DNA of 64,000 nucleotides from CAZHNW01 sp942491575. GTDB taxonomy: Bacteria; Spirochaetota; UBA4802; UBA5550. The position numbers and the translations under genes are program-made. The DNA lies in NCBI GenBank assembly GCA_942491575.1, contig CALOBT010000025.1, forward strand, positions 2,480,001 to 2,544,000, in the 5' to 3' direction. The notes below the pieces were generated by a model. The model was not told where the DNA came from and did no database searches. It was given only the letters and a program-made list of their open reading frames with translations. Positions 35,099 to 44,283 of this stretch are shown here, piece after piece; within the stretch, counting starts at the first letter, position 1, and each line of letters begins with the position of its first letter.

Positions 35099-35524
35099 CT
35101 ACGAGACTTCCCAGAAAAAATCTACCCACCGGTTCTTATCGACCATTTCACCAATCATAATATCCGGCTCATCCAGTTTTGACACAAGGCATACGGTATC
35201 AAATTCCACATGGGGATACATTTCATGAATTTTTCGGATGGTATTGCCGCTGTCATAAATATCATCGCAGAGCAGAAAGTAGCCCTCAGCAAGTTCCGGT
35301 TTGAGACCGATCTGAAATTCCAGCTGCTCCTGACCGCTGTAGGAGGATATCTCAAGATAGTACATGGGAAGGCCTAAGTGACGGCTCATAAAATAGGAGA
35401 GGAAAAAACCGCCCCTCAGGGGACAGAGAATCCCGCGATATGAACGCCCCGCCTCCTTCACCTGTTTCAGGAGACTGTGACTGAGGGTTTCGAAATGTTC
35501 AGGTGTTAATAAATAATTACTCAT
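35099..35524 (-). CDS. Xanthine/hypoxanthine-type phosphoribosyltransferase
   Basis: The 141-residue protein has the type I phosphoribosyltransferase PRPP motif as YFLLCDDIYDSGNTIRKI (about residues 82-99), the N-terminal RGILCPLRGGFFLSYFMSRHL and a C-terminal WVDFFWE that matches the WI.FPWE ending of xanthine-guanine enzymes. It should join a purine base to PRPP in the cytoplasm. It lies 12 bases after a purine-type permease, so the pair imports and salvages a purine. The CDD in place of VDD is unusual but keeps the acidic pair. Confidence 0.85.
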   Translation of the reverse strand: MSNYLLTPEHFETLSHSLLKQVKEAGRSYRGILCPLRGGFFLSYFMSRHLGLPMYYLEISSYSGQEQLEFQIGLKPELAEGYFLLCDDIYDSGNTIRKIHEMYPHVEFDTVCLVSKLDEPDIMIGEMVDKNRWVDFFWEVS

Positions 35525-35536
35525 AACAGGACTTTT

Positions 35537-36832
35537 TTATAGTACAAAGGCAAAAACAGAAATAATGGCCATTAGAATAATTACCAGATTCAGTTCTTTC
35601 ACTTTCCCGGTAACAAGTTTAATAAAGACATGGGCGATAAATCCCGCGGCAAGTCCCTTGGTAATTGAAAAAGTCAGGGGCATCAGGATTATAATTAAAA
35701 AGGCCGGTATCGCCGCTTCAACCGAGCCGAAATCTACATTCTTCAAATCTGCAAACATAAAGACACCGACAATTACCAGTACAGGATAAATTGCATTTGC
35801 GGGAATTGCGATAAAGAAAGGAAGCATAAACAGTGTCATGATAAAAAGAAGCCCCGTTACTACAGAAGTTAAACCTGTCCTTCCCCCCTCTTCAACACCG
35901 GCTGCACTTTCAATAAAACTGGTCGTTGTTGAGAGCCCCATGGCGGCCCCCAGAACGGTAGCGGCAGCATCAGCTTCAAGTGTTTTCTGAATCGGTTTGG
36001 AATCACCCTCGGAGAAGATGCCTGCCCGGTATCCCACACCGGCGAGCGTTCCGAGACTGTCAAAGAGGTCAGTCAGCATAAAGGTAAAAATCGGCGCCAC
36101 AAGGGATAACGTGAAGGCACTTTTAATATCAAGCTTGAGAAAAATAGGGCTTATTGATGCGGGGAGAGAAACCAGTGATTTAGGGGCGTCTGCAACGCCG
36201 AATATAAATCCGACTATACTGGTCACTAAAATTCCTATAATAAAGGCCCCTTTCACCTTCCATACAATTAATGCTGTAGTGAGGAAAAGACCGAAAACAC
36301 CGAGGAGCACATTTTTATCACCGAGGTTGCCAAGGGTAACCAGGGTCGCCGGGTGATCAGTGACAATTCCCATCTGTTTGAGACCGATAAAGGCTATAAA
36401 AACACCGATACCTGCAGAAACGGCAATCTTGAATTCAACGCTGATCGATTCGATTATCATTCGTCGAACCTTCGTGAGGGTAAGCAGAACAAAAACAACA
36501 CCTGAAAGGAAGACTATTCCAAGTACTGTTTCCCAGGGGAGTTTCTGGCCCTGCACCAGGGCAAAGGCAAAATAGCTGTTAAGGCCAAGGCCAACAGACA
36601 TTGCAATGGGTGTATTTGACCATATCCCGTTAAAAATGGTGGCCACAATTGTAATCAGCGCAGTAGCGGTAATGACCGCCTCTTTGGGCATACCCGCCGC
36701 TGACATAATGATTCCATTGAGAGGAACAATATACATTACCGTCAGAAATGTAGTAAGACCTGCAATGGATTCTGTCTTAATATTCGTATTGCGTTCTTCA
36801 AGTTTAAAGTAACTCTTTAAAAAATTCGTCAT
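35537..36832 (-). CDS. NCS2 purine permease (AzgA/PbuG group)
   Basis: The permease has about 12 hydrophobic segments and the group signatures GLTTFLTVMYIVPLNG, SVGLGLNSYFAFALV and LGAAMGLSTTTSFIESAAGVEEGGRTGLTS, which identify the adenine/guanine/hypoxanthine branch of NCS2 proton symporters. A longer frame reaches 36865, but GGGAGGAG lies just before the ATG at 36832 (431 residues), which starts the conserved FLKSYFKLEERNT. It is followed by the phosphoribosyltransferase. The leader has three inverted repeats that may regulate it. Confidence 0.9.
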   Translation of the reverse strand: MTNFLKSYFKLEERNTNIKTESIAGLTTFLTVMYIVPLNGIIMSAAGMPKEAVITATALITIVATIFNGIWSNTPIAMSVGLGLNSYFAFALVQGQKLPWETVLGIVFLSGVVFVLLTLTKVRRMIIESISVEFKIAVSAGIGVFIAFIGLKQMGIVTDHPATLVTLGNLGDKNVLLGVFGLFLTTALIVWKVKGAFIIGILVTSIVGFIFGVADAPKSLVSLPASISPIFLKLDIKSAFTLSLVAPIFTFMLTDLFDSLGTLAGVGYRAGIFSEGDSKPIQKTLEADAAATVLGAAMGLSTTTSFIESAAGVEEGGRTGLTSVVTGLLFIMTLFMLPFFIAIPANAIYPVLVIVGVFMFADLKNVDFGSVEAAIPAFLIIILMPLTFSITKGLAAGFIAHVFIKLVTGKVKELNLVIILMAIISVFAFVL

Positions 36833-36866
36833 GTGACTCCTCCCGGTATTTTCCTCGGATACCACC

Positions 36867-36969
36867 CTGCCGCGGCAGTTGAAAAGTGACTGCCTATTTA
36901 CAGTCAGTGCTTTATTTCTGAAGATGAACTTCCCCCATATTCGTCTACATTTTTCTGATGGGGGAAGTT
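36867..36969 (-). promoter_or_regulatory. Structured leader of the purine permease operon
   Basis: Reading toward the gene there are three dyads: a perfect 12-bp stem AACTTCCCCCAT (36927-36938 with 36958-36969, 19-base loop), a 6-bp stem around TGACTG/CAGTCA (36888-36909), and the 12-base palindrome CTGCCGCGGCAG (36867-36878). It does not match the purine riboswitch consensus I know. The first stem could be the terminator of the upstream ABC operon. Confidence 0.5.
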
Positions 36970-37015
36970 AATACAGCACTGGTTTATGTAATTATTCTAT
37001 AAAAAATTTAAAAAA

Positions 37016-38272
37016 TCAATCTCTATTTAAGGCCCGTAAATAAAGACGAAAAAGGGCAGGAATTGTCGACAGAATCGGAAGAATACAACCCCAGAATGCA
37101 ATACGCTTTAACATGGAAGTATCAAGGAATATCTTGATACCCGGAACAGCCTGAGGCATAACCGCCGTTATTTGCTGAGAGGCGTAACTTAAAATGAAAA
37201 CTCCAGCGGATGTTCCGACAACCCCGAGAAAAAGATACTTAATCAGAATAGTCAGGGAAATAAAGGGACGTGATGCACCGACAATTCTCATGATACGATA
37301 ATAGTCGAGGCGGTCCATCGTAGCTATCATTGTTGAGAATGCAACAGCCACTGCGGAGATTGTAATAATAAGCAGCATCAGGGTATCAATTACCCGGTGA
37401 ACCCGCCTTTTCAATTCAAGTATCTGTTTGCTGAGTCCCTTCTCCACTTCAACATGAAATCCCATTTTCTTTATAATTTTACTTATTCGAAGAAGAGATG
37501 CATGATCGCGAACCTTGACATAGGCACTCAGGTATTCCGGATGATAGTCAGGGATATACTTCTTATTAAAATAAATTGCGGCACTGAGTGGGACAATAAC
37601 CGCAAGGTTGTTTACCGCCTCTGTCATTCCGGCGATTACCGCAGTTGTCCTGCTGTACTCCTCCAGAACCTTAAGGGAAGACCTTCCGAAAAGAAGACTA
37701 AAGGTCATTCCCCGCACACTCGCCTCGGAAAGTTTAGGCAGACCGTTTGCTTCGGCCATTCCTTCATTATATATATTGAGAATTGAACGGGGGATAATAA
37801 CCGGCATTGCCTCATTAAATTTCGGATTAATCCAGTCTCTTCGCATCCGACGGGGAATATCCTTTCTGAGAAAACGGTAGGGGACACCAATACTCATGAC
37901 ATCACTGCGATAGTTGAGGCTGAACATGGAAATTCGAGCCTGCATTGGGATTTTTAATGCCATGAAAGGAACAATATCCTTTATCCCCTTCAGCCTTCTC
38001 ATAGATCTGATGGCCCCACTGTCCAGCTTTTTTACAGAACTGTCCTGAAATTTAAAGAACAATACTGTTTTCCCCTCCCGGGGAGTAACCTTAATTGTGT
38101 TTGGAGGGATCGATGAGGCAAATCGACGATTGACATATTGATTGAAGTTTTCTCCGGTTATATAAAACATTCCCGCAATTGTTACCGAAGCGGCTATGGC
38201 AAGGGTAACAATGGCACTGAGAAAGGGAGTACTGAATGCCTCCCGGATGATGAGGAGAATACGCTGTATCAT
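37016..38272 (-). CDS. FtsX-like ABC transporter permease
   Basis: The 418-residue protein has one N-terminal span (residues 14-38), a large extracytoplasmic domain of the MacB type (about 40-270) and three C-terminal spans (VIDTLMLLIITISAVAVAFS, ISLTILIKYLFLGVVGTSAG and a last one near 390), the FtsX/MacB topology. It overlaps the ATP-binding gene by 4 bases (ATGA). Such permeases pull substrates or lipoproteins from the membrane into the periplasm without passing them across the membrane. The cargo may be the small Cys-rich exported protein encoded two genes earlier; this is inference. Confidence 0.87.
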   Translation of the reverse strand: MIQRILLIIREAFSTPFLSAIVTLAIAASVTIAGMFYITGENFNQYVNRRFASSIPPNTIKVTPREGKTVLFFKFQDSSVKKLDSGAIRSMRRLKGIKDIVPFMALKIPMQARISMFSLNYRSDVMSIGVPYRFLRKDIPRRMRRDWINPKFNEAMPVIIPRSILNIYNEGMAEANGLPKLSEASVRGMTFSLLFGRSSLKVLEEYSRTTAVIAGMTEAVNNLAVIVPLSAAIYFNKKYIPDYHPEYLSAYVKVRDHASLLRISKIIKKMGFHVEVEKGLSKQILELKRRVHRVIDTLMLLIITISAVAVAFSTMIATMDRLDYYRIMRIVGASRPFISLTILIKYLFLGVVGTSAGVFILSYASQQITAVMPQAVPGIKIFLDTSMLKRIAFWGCILPILSTIPALFRLYLRALNRD

Positions 38273-38937
38273 AGCGGCTTCAGTATGCCCTCTTCCATAT
38301 CATAAACACGCGCCGACCGTTCATGCATGTAGTCTTTATGGGTGATGATCAAAACTGCGGTTCCTTCACTTCTTATATCATCAATGATATCAAATATTTC
38401 CTTCGAAGTAGCCCGATCAAGATTTGCCGTAGGTTCATCCGCAAGGATAAGGCTGGGCCTGTTTACAAGTGCCCTGGCAATTGCAACCCTCTGCTTCTGT
38501 CCCCCGGATAACCGTCCAGCGGCGGTTTTACGGTACTTGTAGATTCTGAGGCGTCCCATTATCTCGTAGGCATAATCACGGACCTCGCGGTTCAAACGCC
38601 CGCGAATCCGTGCAGGGAGAAGAATGTTGGATTCGACACTGTCCCGGGGCATCAGCATAAAGGTCTGAAAAATAAAACCGATTTCCCGATTTCTGCGTCG
38701 TGCCGCGGCAATATCCCAGCGGTTGGTGATTTTTTTGTCATGGAAATGAATTGTTCCTTTTTCGTGACAGGTTATACCGGCTATAACATTCAGCAGTGTT
38801 GTTTTACCGCAGCCCGATTTTCCCGTGATGGACACCGTTTCTCCACGATCTATCTCAAGGGAGACACCATTCAGTACCGGCCTGCGCTGGCCGGCAATAC
38901 GGTAATTTTTTTCAATATCATTCAGTGTTAGAATCAT
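38269..38937 (-). CDS. LolD/MacB-type ABC transporter ATP-binding protein
   Basis: The 222-residue ATPase has Walker A ITGKSGCGKTTLLN, Q-loop FIFQTFMLMPRDSV, signature RLSGGQKQRVAIARAL and Walker B LILADEPTANLD, with a switch His in IITHKDY. Sequence and length put it with the LolD/MacB group that partners FtsX-like permeases. Its ATG abuts the stop of the small Cys-rich gene (TAAATG), and its end overlaps the permease. Confidence 0.95.
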   Translation of the reverse strand: MILTLNDIEKNYRIAGQRRPVLNGVSLEIDRGETVSITGKSGCGKTTLLNVIAGITCHEKGTIHFHDKKITNRWDIAAARRRNREIGFIFQTFMLMPRDSVESNILLPARIRGRLNREVRDYAYEIMGRLRIYKYRKTAAGRLSGGQKQRVAIARALVNRPSLILADEPTANLDRATSKEIFDIIDDIRSEGTAVLIITHKDYMHERSARVYDMEEGILKPL

Positions 38938-39189
38938 TTATCTTCCGTAGACGGTATCACACTGCTGGATGCAGCTGATAAGGAATGTCTGGCATATACC
39001 TTCGGTTTTCCTTTTCATTTTTCCCCTTCTTGCGGCAGCCTTTCGGCGGCACTGCCAGTGCTGATTTTTACACCGCTGCCGACAGTAATGCTGCTTCTCC
39101 CTGTTTTCTGCCCTGACTGTTGATAAAATTATTTGTGGAAGGAACACAAGAAGGATCAATAGAGCTGATATGGTTTTATTTCCTCCCAT
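38938..39189 (-). CDS. Small exported cysteine-patterned protein
   Basis: The 83-residue product has a signal peptide (residues 8-27, ending in STVRA) and a basic mature part with six cysteines in a mirror pattern: C-x3-C-x6-C, 18 residues, then C-x6-C-x3-C. Such a twin arrangement suggests a disulfide-stapled helical hairpin. I know no family match. Its stop touches the start of the ABC ATPase and it lies 2 bases after the 140-residue gene, so it is tightly part of the transporter operon and may be cargo or an accessory. Confidence 0.7.
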   Translation of the reverse strand: MGGNKTISALLILLVFLPQIILSTVRAENREKQHYCRQRCKNQHWQCRRKAAARRGKMKRKTEGICQTFLISCIQQCDTVYGR

Positions 39190-39191
39190 TG

Positions 39192-39614
39192 TTACATTCT
39201 TATGTGCATCATGTGGTTAAATACCCTTGCCTCAATTTCTTCATCTTTGACAATGATACCTTCTTCATTGAGTATCTCATAATTGCTGTCATCCCCCTCG
39301 ACAACTATATACATTGCACCGTGAATAAAGAGGTTCCAGGAATTAATTTCTTCGCGTTTTAACGGTCTCAGCCTTTTAAGGGATATTTCATCGAATTCAT
39401 CGGTACCACATAAAAAGATATGACGTTCTCCAACCAGTATCCAGGCATGAAAAACATCGAGTTCACTGTGTTTCCACAATACCGGTTTAATCTCCGCAAG
39501 AGACCCCTGTCCGCTGACGGCAACCGATCCATCCCCCTTCTCGAGATGTTCCCTGCATTTTTCACAGAAGGGATAATTCTTTTCGATAATGTCCTTATAG
39601 GTTACTGCCGGCAT
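39192..39614 (-). CDS. Conserved-type hypothetical cytoplasmic protein
   Basis: The 140-residue protein begins MPAVTYKDIIEKNYPFCEKCREHLEKGDG, with a CEKC pair near residue 17 that might bind a metal or be redox active. The middle (HSELDVFHAWILVGERHIFLCGTDEFDEI) looks like a mixed alpha/beta core. I do not recognise the family. It is the second gene in the operon that starts with the tautomerase and ends with the ABC permease, with AGGAG upstream. Confidence 0.65.
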   Translation of the reverse strand: MPAVTYKDIIEKNYPFCEKCREHLEKGDGSVAVSGQGSLAEIKPVLWKHSELDVFHAWILVGERHIFLCGTDEFDEISLKRLRPLKREEINSWNLFIHGAMYIVVEGDDSNYEILNEEGIIVKDEEIEARVFNHMMHIRM

Positions 39615-39623
39615 GAAGAACTC

Positions 39624-39809
39624 CTATTTATCTCCCAGGAGGATGCCACCTACTGCCCAGTCTTCTCTTGGCACTTCCTCAAATACTATATATGTCGATG
39701 ATGGCTTTTTTCCTGCCACTTCCTCAAGGGCTGCGGTAAACTTCTTTGAGAGCTCCCGTTTCTGATCTGCAGAAAGAGAACCTGCAACCTTAACGTTTAT
39801 ATAAGGCAT
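39624..39809 (-). CDS. 4-oxalocrotonate tautomerase-family protein
   Basis: The 61-residue product begins MPYINVKVAG, giving the catalytic Pro1 after Met removal, and has SADQKRELSKKFTAALEEVAGKKPSSTYIVFEEVPREDWAVGG, the classic 4-OT monomer that forms hexamers. Members tautomerise unsaturated 2-oxo acids or have related small-molecule activities. GGGGGAAG lies before the ATG. It heads the ABC operon, an unexpected partner with no aromatic-degradation gene in sight. Confidence 0.9.
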   Translation of the reverse strand: MPYINVKVAGSLSADQKRELSKKFTAALEEVAGKKPSSTYIVFEEVPREDWAVGGILLGDK

Positions 39810-39879
39810 ACTTCCCCCATTAATAAAAATTAATCTCTTATTTTGAGCCTATCTTCCCGGTCTTATACTGTCAAGCATT

Positions 39880-41943
39880 TCAGGAGTCGATGGCCAGGGG
39901 TATATTGATGGTGAGATTAACCTTCGTGATCGGTTCCCGTTTCATGTCAGATTGATCCAGTATATTTCTCACGAAGACTTCACCGCCATGTTTACTGATA
40001 ATTTTTTCAACAAGGGTCAAGCCGAGACCAAAATCGAGAACATGATACTGTTCATAAACCAGTTTGGACAGCCTGAAAAATGGCTCGAATATCACCTTTT
40101 CATATTCCGAAGGTATACCGACAATTCCATCTTCACCCTTTTCAGGATCATTCAAAACCGAAACAGTTGCATACCTGCCGCTTATCGTCACCAGAACGGT
40201 AATATAAGTTCCCTTTCTGGAAAATTTTAATGAATTGATCAGGACCTCATAAAAGGCCTTTTTCATAAATTCACTATTAAAATTAATTCTTTCATTACCG
40301 TACTCAGCAGAAAAATTGTTGATAATAATCCTCTGGTCCTTCAGGTGGCAGTATGCATCAATATCAGAGATGACAACACGGCAGAAATCATAAAACTCCC
40401 GGAACGAAATAGTATCGAGCTCAAAATCATTGGAAATAATCCAGTCTATATTTGAAAATGTTTTGAATGCAGTCTGGGCAATTTTTACATTACTTCCCAC
40501 CAGGTCGAATACCGCCCCATCAATAGTATACTTGCCGCCACTTTTCTCAGCCGTTGATTCCATCATTTCAAGAAGAGAAATCAGGGCTCCGAAACCGGCC
40601 CCCTGGGTAAAACTGTTATTGATATTCCGGAAAAGAGATTTATCCGTCCGGGTAATGTTTCGGTTCATCATCTTTTCCTGCCATTCCCGCCAGTCCATTT
40701 CTACATCGACTTCTTCGATTTTCCTCTTCTCCATCAGATTCCGAACCCGTTCCAGCTCCATCTCCTGTCGTTTCTTTTCAGTAACATCTTCAGCAAGATA
40801 TATATAACGCAGAACAGATCCGTTTTCATCATAGATGGTTGAGATTGTACCGAAACTGTAAAATATCTCTCCACTTTTAGTTAATCCGTAGGAATCTCCC
40901 TTCCATGAAGTGATTGAAATCATTTTATCCCAGAGTTCAGGTTCAGGGAGAATCGGGTTACCGGGATTTCCCAGAAACTGTCCAACCAGTTCCTCAATAC
41001 TGTAACCGGTCAATTCAAGATACTTTTTATTTACAAATTCAACTTCACCCTGGCTGGTGAGGATGATAACCAGATAGGGACTCTGGTTAATGGCATGACT
41101 GAAAATCATCAATGATTTTTCAGATTCTTTCCGAAGGTTGATCTCCTTTTCATAAGACCTGTTGATCTCTGTTAATTCACGGGTTCGATCCTCTACTTTA
41201 TTCTCAAGATTTTCCCGGTATCCCCTCAATTCATGTTCTGTTTTTTTTCGTTCAGAAATATCACGAATCACTACAAGTGCCCTGTCCTTTTTTGAACTGA
41301 GGATTCGTGCCTCAATATATACTGTTTTATTATTTCGTTTTACTGCATACTCGAAACCGGCGGATCCGGAGCCATTGAAAACCTGTTTTACCAGGGGTAC
41401 TGCCCTTCTTGCGACCTTATCAGGCCATAGTCCCTTCGCATTAGCCTGTTCCCCGGAATGAAGCAGGTGTCCATCCCTGTTAACATAAAAAATAGTATCC
41501 GGAATTGCAGAAAGAATATCAGCATTTCTTTCTTCACTCTCCTTTAATTTCTGCTCAACAGAATACCGGTAAAGGGCAATATCAACGACACTTGCCAGCA
41601 TATTGGAATTGAAGGGCTTCAGTATAAAGCCATAGGGCATCGATTTTTTAACACGGATGAAATCGTCATTTTCAATCCCCCCTGTAATATAAACGGTGGG
41701 AACACCATACTCCTCCCTGATTTTATTGGAAGCATCAATACCATCAATGGAGCCCTTCAGGTTTATATCCATCAATACCAGGTCAGGTCTTTTTTTTCCC
41801 GCCATAATGATAGCCTCTTCCCCGGTATCAACGGTGGCGACAATATTATGTCCACAGTCTATGAGCATTTTTTTGAGAAAATTCATCGAAGAAACATCAT
41901 CTTCTACGACAATTATGGATGCAGGAACCTGACTCTGATTCAT
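39880..41943 (-). CDS. REC-PAS-PAS sensor protein with HATPase but no histidine box
   Basis: The protein (687 residues from the ATG at 41943) starts with a receiver domain (IIVVEDDVSSMNFLKKML; Asp in LVLMDINLKG; KPF at the end), then two PAS domains joined by coiled coils (IPDTIFYVNRDGHLLHSG and SPYLVIILTSQGEVEFVNKKYLELTGY), then a C-terminal HATPase_c domain with N box FYEVLINSLKFSRKG and G2 DFGLGLTLVEKIISKHGG. The region that should carry the phospho-accepting HisKA motif (about residues 430-480) has no histidine in an H-box context. It may need a partner or act as an ATPase switch. A longer frame starts at 42003, but the ATG at 41943 is better placed. Confidence 0.85.
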   Translation of the reverse strand: MNQSQVPASIIVVEDDVSSMNFLKKMLIDCGHNIVATVDTGEEAIIMAGKKRPDLVLMDINLKGSIDGIDASNKIREEYGVPTVYITGGIENDDFIRVKKSMPYGFILKPFNSNMLASVVDIALYRYSVEQKLKESEERNADILSAIPDTIFYVNRDGHLLHSGEQANAKGLWPDKVARRAVPLVKQVFNGSGSAGFEYAVKRNNKTVYIEARILSSKKDRALVVIRDISERKKTEHELRGYRENLENKVEDRTRELTEINRSYEKEINLRKESEKSLMIFSHAINQSPYLVIILTSQGEVEFVNKKYLELTGYSIEELVGQFLGNPGNPILPEPELWDKMISITSWKGDSYGLTKSGEIFYSFGTISTIYDENGSVLRYIYLAEDVTEKKRQEMELERVRNLMEKRKIEEVDVEMDWREWQEKMMNRNITRTDKSLFRNINNSFTQGAGFGALISLLEMMESTAEKSGGKYTIDGAVFDLVGSNVKIAQTAFKTFSNIDWIISNDFELDTISFREFYDFCRVVISDIDAYCHLKDQRIIINNFSAEYGNERINFNSEFMKKAFYEVLINSLKFSRKGTYITVLVTISGRYATVSVLNDPEKGEDGIVGIPSEYEKVIFEPFFRLSKLVYEQYHVLDFGLGLTLVEKIISKHGGEVFVRNILDQSDMKREPITKVNLTINIPLAIDS

Positions 41944-42110
41944 TTGTTTTCCAGAATAATTTAATCTTATGATATTTTTACTATGAAAATATTTAAACGT
42001 CAATCAAATTACCTCTATCTAAGAACACCTGTGGGATTATTTTTTTATTTACATCCAGAATTTCATTCGCTACAGTGCAACATTAATATAATATGGAGTC
42101 CCTACTAAGT

Positions 42111-43457
42111 ATGGAAGAAGAAATATTCATTGAAGAAACATCTTCCCCTGATCTGCAGAACCTCGCTGAGTTTCTAGAACAGGCGGAATTGACCAAAATT
42201 ATCAATAAACTTACTGATTTTGCCGAAATACTGACGGAAGGAAAACTTTCACAGTTAATCAATTTCAATTTTAATTTAAACAGATCCCAGGCAAACACTA
42301 TAATTGAACTGCTTTTAAAAAACAAAGCCCTCTCCAAAATAAACATTATTGCCCAGAAGGGAACAAAAGACCTGGAAGATGAATTTGTCTCAAATATATT
42401 CTCCGATACCAACAATCTCGACAATATTTCATCTTATCTCAGCATCAGAAATATTATTGAAAACCGCCTCACCCACCAGACACAGCATTACAACATGAAT
42501 ATGGGAAAAAGCAACACAACCCAGGCAATGTCTGTAAATGAGCTGAAGGGGCACGTAAAAACCTACATTGATCTCAGCAACAGTGACGTTTCTCTTTCCT
42601 CAAAGGCACAGCACGGCTATGTAGCGGCTACCCTTCATGACGCCTATATGACCCTGATAAACCGCTCTGACTGGTGGAATGACCGTACATATATGAAATT
42701 TTTCTTCAATGAAGATGATCCTGAACGGAAAAACAAGCTCATTGTATCCAGGGAAACAAGAAAATCCCTTTCGGAAATAAACCGGAATATAAAAAAACTT
42801 CTGGAGGATTTTGGGAAACTCCTCCTTGCCAACAGGGATGAGGCGGAACAAATAGACATCGACAGCAGCCTGAAAAAAGATACTGCCCCTCTTTTGCAGG
42901 ATAACCAGTCAAAGGCGTTCAATGACAAACTCCTTTTGACCCCCTTCGGCAAACAGTATGGCAATAAAATTGATTCAATTATTTTCAAACTTTTCAGTGA
43001 AGAGAGACAAAACCAGGCAGAGAAAACAGACAGGGAGGAGATCAAGGAACACCTCGTACGGTTGTATAATATTTTTATAGAAGCCCCATCGGCAATAAAC
43101 AGTGCGGCAAATGATCAATCCGTGAAATTAGCCTGCAGCTACCTGTTATTTTCAGACTTTGGATTGAAAAGTATGGCGGAAAACCTGATCTTTCAAAGGG
43201 GCCGTGAATCCTTCAGTAAATTTTATACAGAAGAGAGAAAAAACTCCATTGAAGATTTCTCAACAATTTTATTCGGACGATATTTTGAAATAGAGTTTCA
43301 ATCTCTCTTTAAAATCATCCGAAGCCAGGAAATGAGAAAGTTTGCCTGTGCCTTTATTATCAAAAGGATCTACCTTACCATTGGAGAGTCATTACCGACT
43401 TTTGGATACGTGCTGATAAAGGCTATTGCCCGAAACGGAAAAATAAAAACAGTGTAG
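42111..43457 (+). CDS. Hypothetical cytoplasmic protein
   Basis: The product (448 residues from the ATG at 42111) is mainly helical and acidic at the front (MEEEIFIEETSSPDLQNLAEFLEQ). There is no signal peptide or membrane span and I see no known motif. An earlier ATG at 42093 overlaps a TATAAT box (42087-42092), and GGAGT lies before 42111, so I prefer the later start. It is divergent from the PAS sensor and converges with a small membrane protein, 2 bases apart. Confidence 0.7.
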   Translation: MEEEIFIEETSSPDLQNLAEFLEQAELTKIINKLTDFAEILTEGKLSQLINFNFNLNRSQANTIIELLLKNKALSKINIIAQKGTKDLEDEFVSNIFSDTNNLDNISSYLSIRNIIENRLTHQTQHYNMNMGKSNTTQAMSVNELKGHVKTYIDLSNSDVSLSSKAQHGYVAATLHDAYMTLINRSDWWNDRTYMKFFFNEDDPERKNKLIVSRETRKSLSEINRNIKKLLEDFGKLLLANRDEAEQIDIDSSLKKDTAPLLQDNQSKAFNDKLLLTPFGKQYGNKIDSIIFKLFSEERQNQAEKTDREEIKEHLVRLYNIFIEAPSAINSAANDQSVKLACSYLLFSDFGLKSMAENLIFQRGRESFSKFYTEERKNSIEDFSTILFGRYFEIEFQSLFKIIRSQEMRKFACAFIIKRIYLTIGESLPTFGYVLIKAIARNGKIKTV

Positions 43458-43459
43458 GT

Positions 43460-43855
43460 TCATTCCCGCGAGATTAAAACTTTATAAAAAATCCAGAGCC
43501 CTGAAAAAGAGACAAAAATTAACAGAAATAACCACTGCGATACAGGACCGCCTTCAGCAATGGAAAGGGAGATACCGACTATCGCTGCACCGGACCAGAG
43601 AATTTTAAGAGTTAACATCCCCTGATAGGTTTCACGTGACTTATCCTTAAGCAGAAAGGATGCGCCACCTATACCCACCAGGGCAGCACCCACCAGGCGT
43701 GCAGTAAAGGGTCCTATTTCCTGAAAACCAAAAAATTTCAAAAAAACCACAGGGAAAAAAATGAGCGGAACAGCAAAAATAATATCTACCACAAAATGGA
43801 TTACGAACCAGAAACGGAGTGAAACAGGTATGTTGTTTTTAGATATTTCACCCAT
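43460..43855 (-). CDS. Small four-span membrane protein
   Basis: The 131-residue product has four hydrophobic segments (about residues 14-38, 47-65, 77-97, 103-126) with short loops and no signal peptide. The pattern resembles small DoxX- or DUF4345-type membrane proteins, but I cannot assign one. It is on the same strand as the PilZ gene, 20 bases after it, and probably cotranscribed. Confidence 0.7.
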   Translation of the reverse strand: MGEISKNNIPVSLRFWFVIHFVVDIIFAVPLIFFPVVFLKFFGFQEIGPFTARLVGAALVGIGGASFLLKDKSRETYQGMLTLKILWSGAAIVGISLSIAEGGPVSQWLFLLIFVSFSGLWIFYKVLISRE

Positions 43856-43875
43856 CTTATTTCATTATCGGAAAA

Positions 43876-44187
43876 TTAAGAGTCGATAAAACTGTCAACA
43901 ACAGCCTGCTGTTCTTCAGTTATATCAAGAAACTGTACACCCATCCCGGCCTTCTCATCCATGATTTCATCCCTGATCCATTTTACCTTTGCCTGCAATT
44001 CAAAGGGTTCGTTTCCCGGGATATGCAGAACCAGTCCAATTTCTGAATCTGCAAGAAGCGGCTCGGGAGTTGAAATAAACATTCCGCTGTTGCTGATATC
44101 AATGGTACTGCTGAAAGTTAAGCCATCGGAGTGAACTTCGCACTTTATAGATTTTTTAATCCGTTTGTGCAGCCTCTTCTCTTCCAT
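43876..44187 (-). CDS. PilZ-domain c-di-GMP receptor
   Basis: The 103-residue protein is a single PilZ domain. The two c-di-GMP motifs are both present: RLHKR (R-x3-R, residues 5-9) and DISNSGMFIS (the D/N-x-S-x2-G loop, about residues 30-39). It should bind c-di-GMP and change a partner's activity. It could read the signal made by the GGDEF protein at 17263. Downstream is a small membrane protein that might be the partner. Confidence 0.92.
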   Translation of the reverse strand: MEEKRLHKRIKKSIKCEVHSDGLTFSSTIDISNSGMFISTPEPLLADSEIGLVLHIPGNEPFELQAKVKWIRDEIMDEKAGMGVQFLDITEEQQAVVDSFIDS

Positions 44188-44283
44188 ATACAGCTCCAGA
44201 TTTTACTCACTATGATATTTTATGTACCGAATCAGGTGTTTCCTCAGATCCCTGTAGTATCTGAGGTCAACATTATATACATA

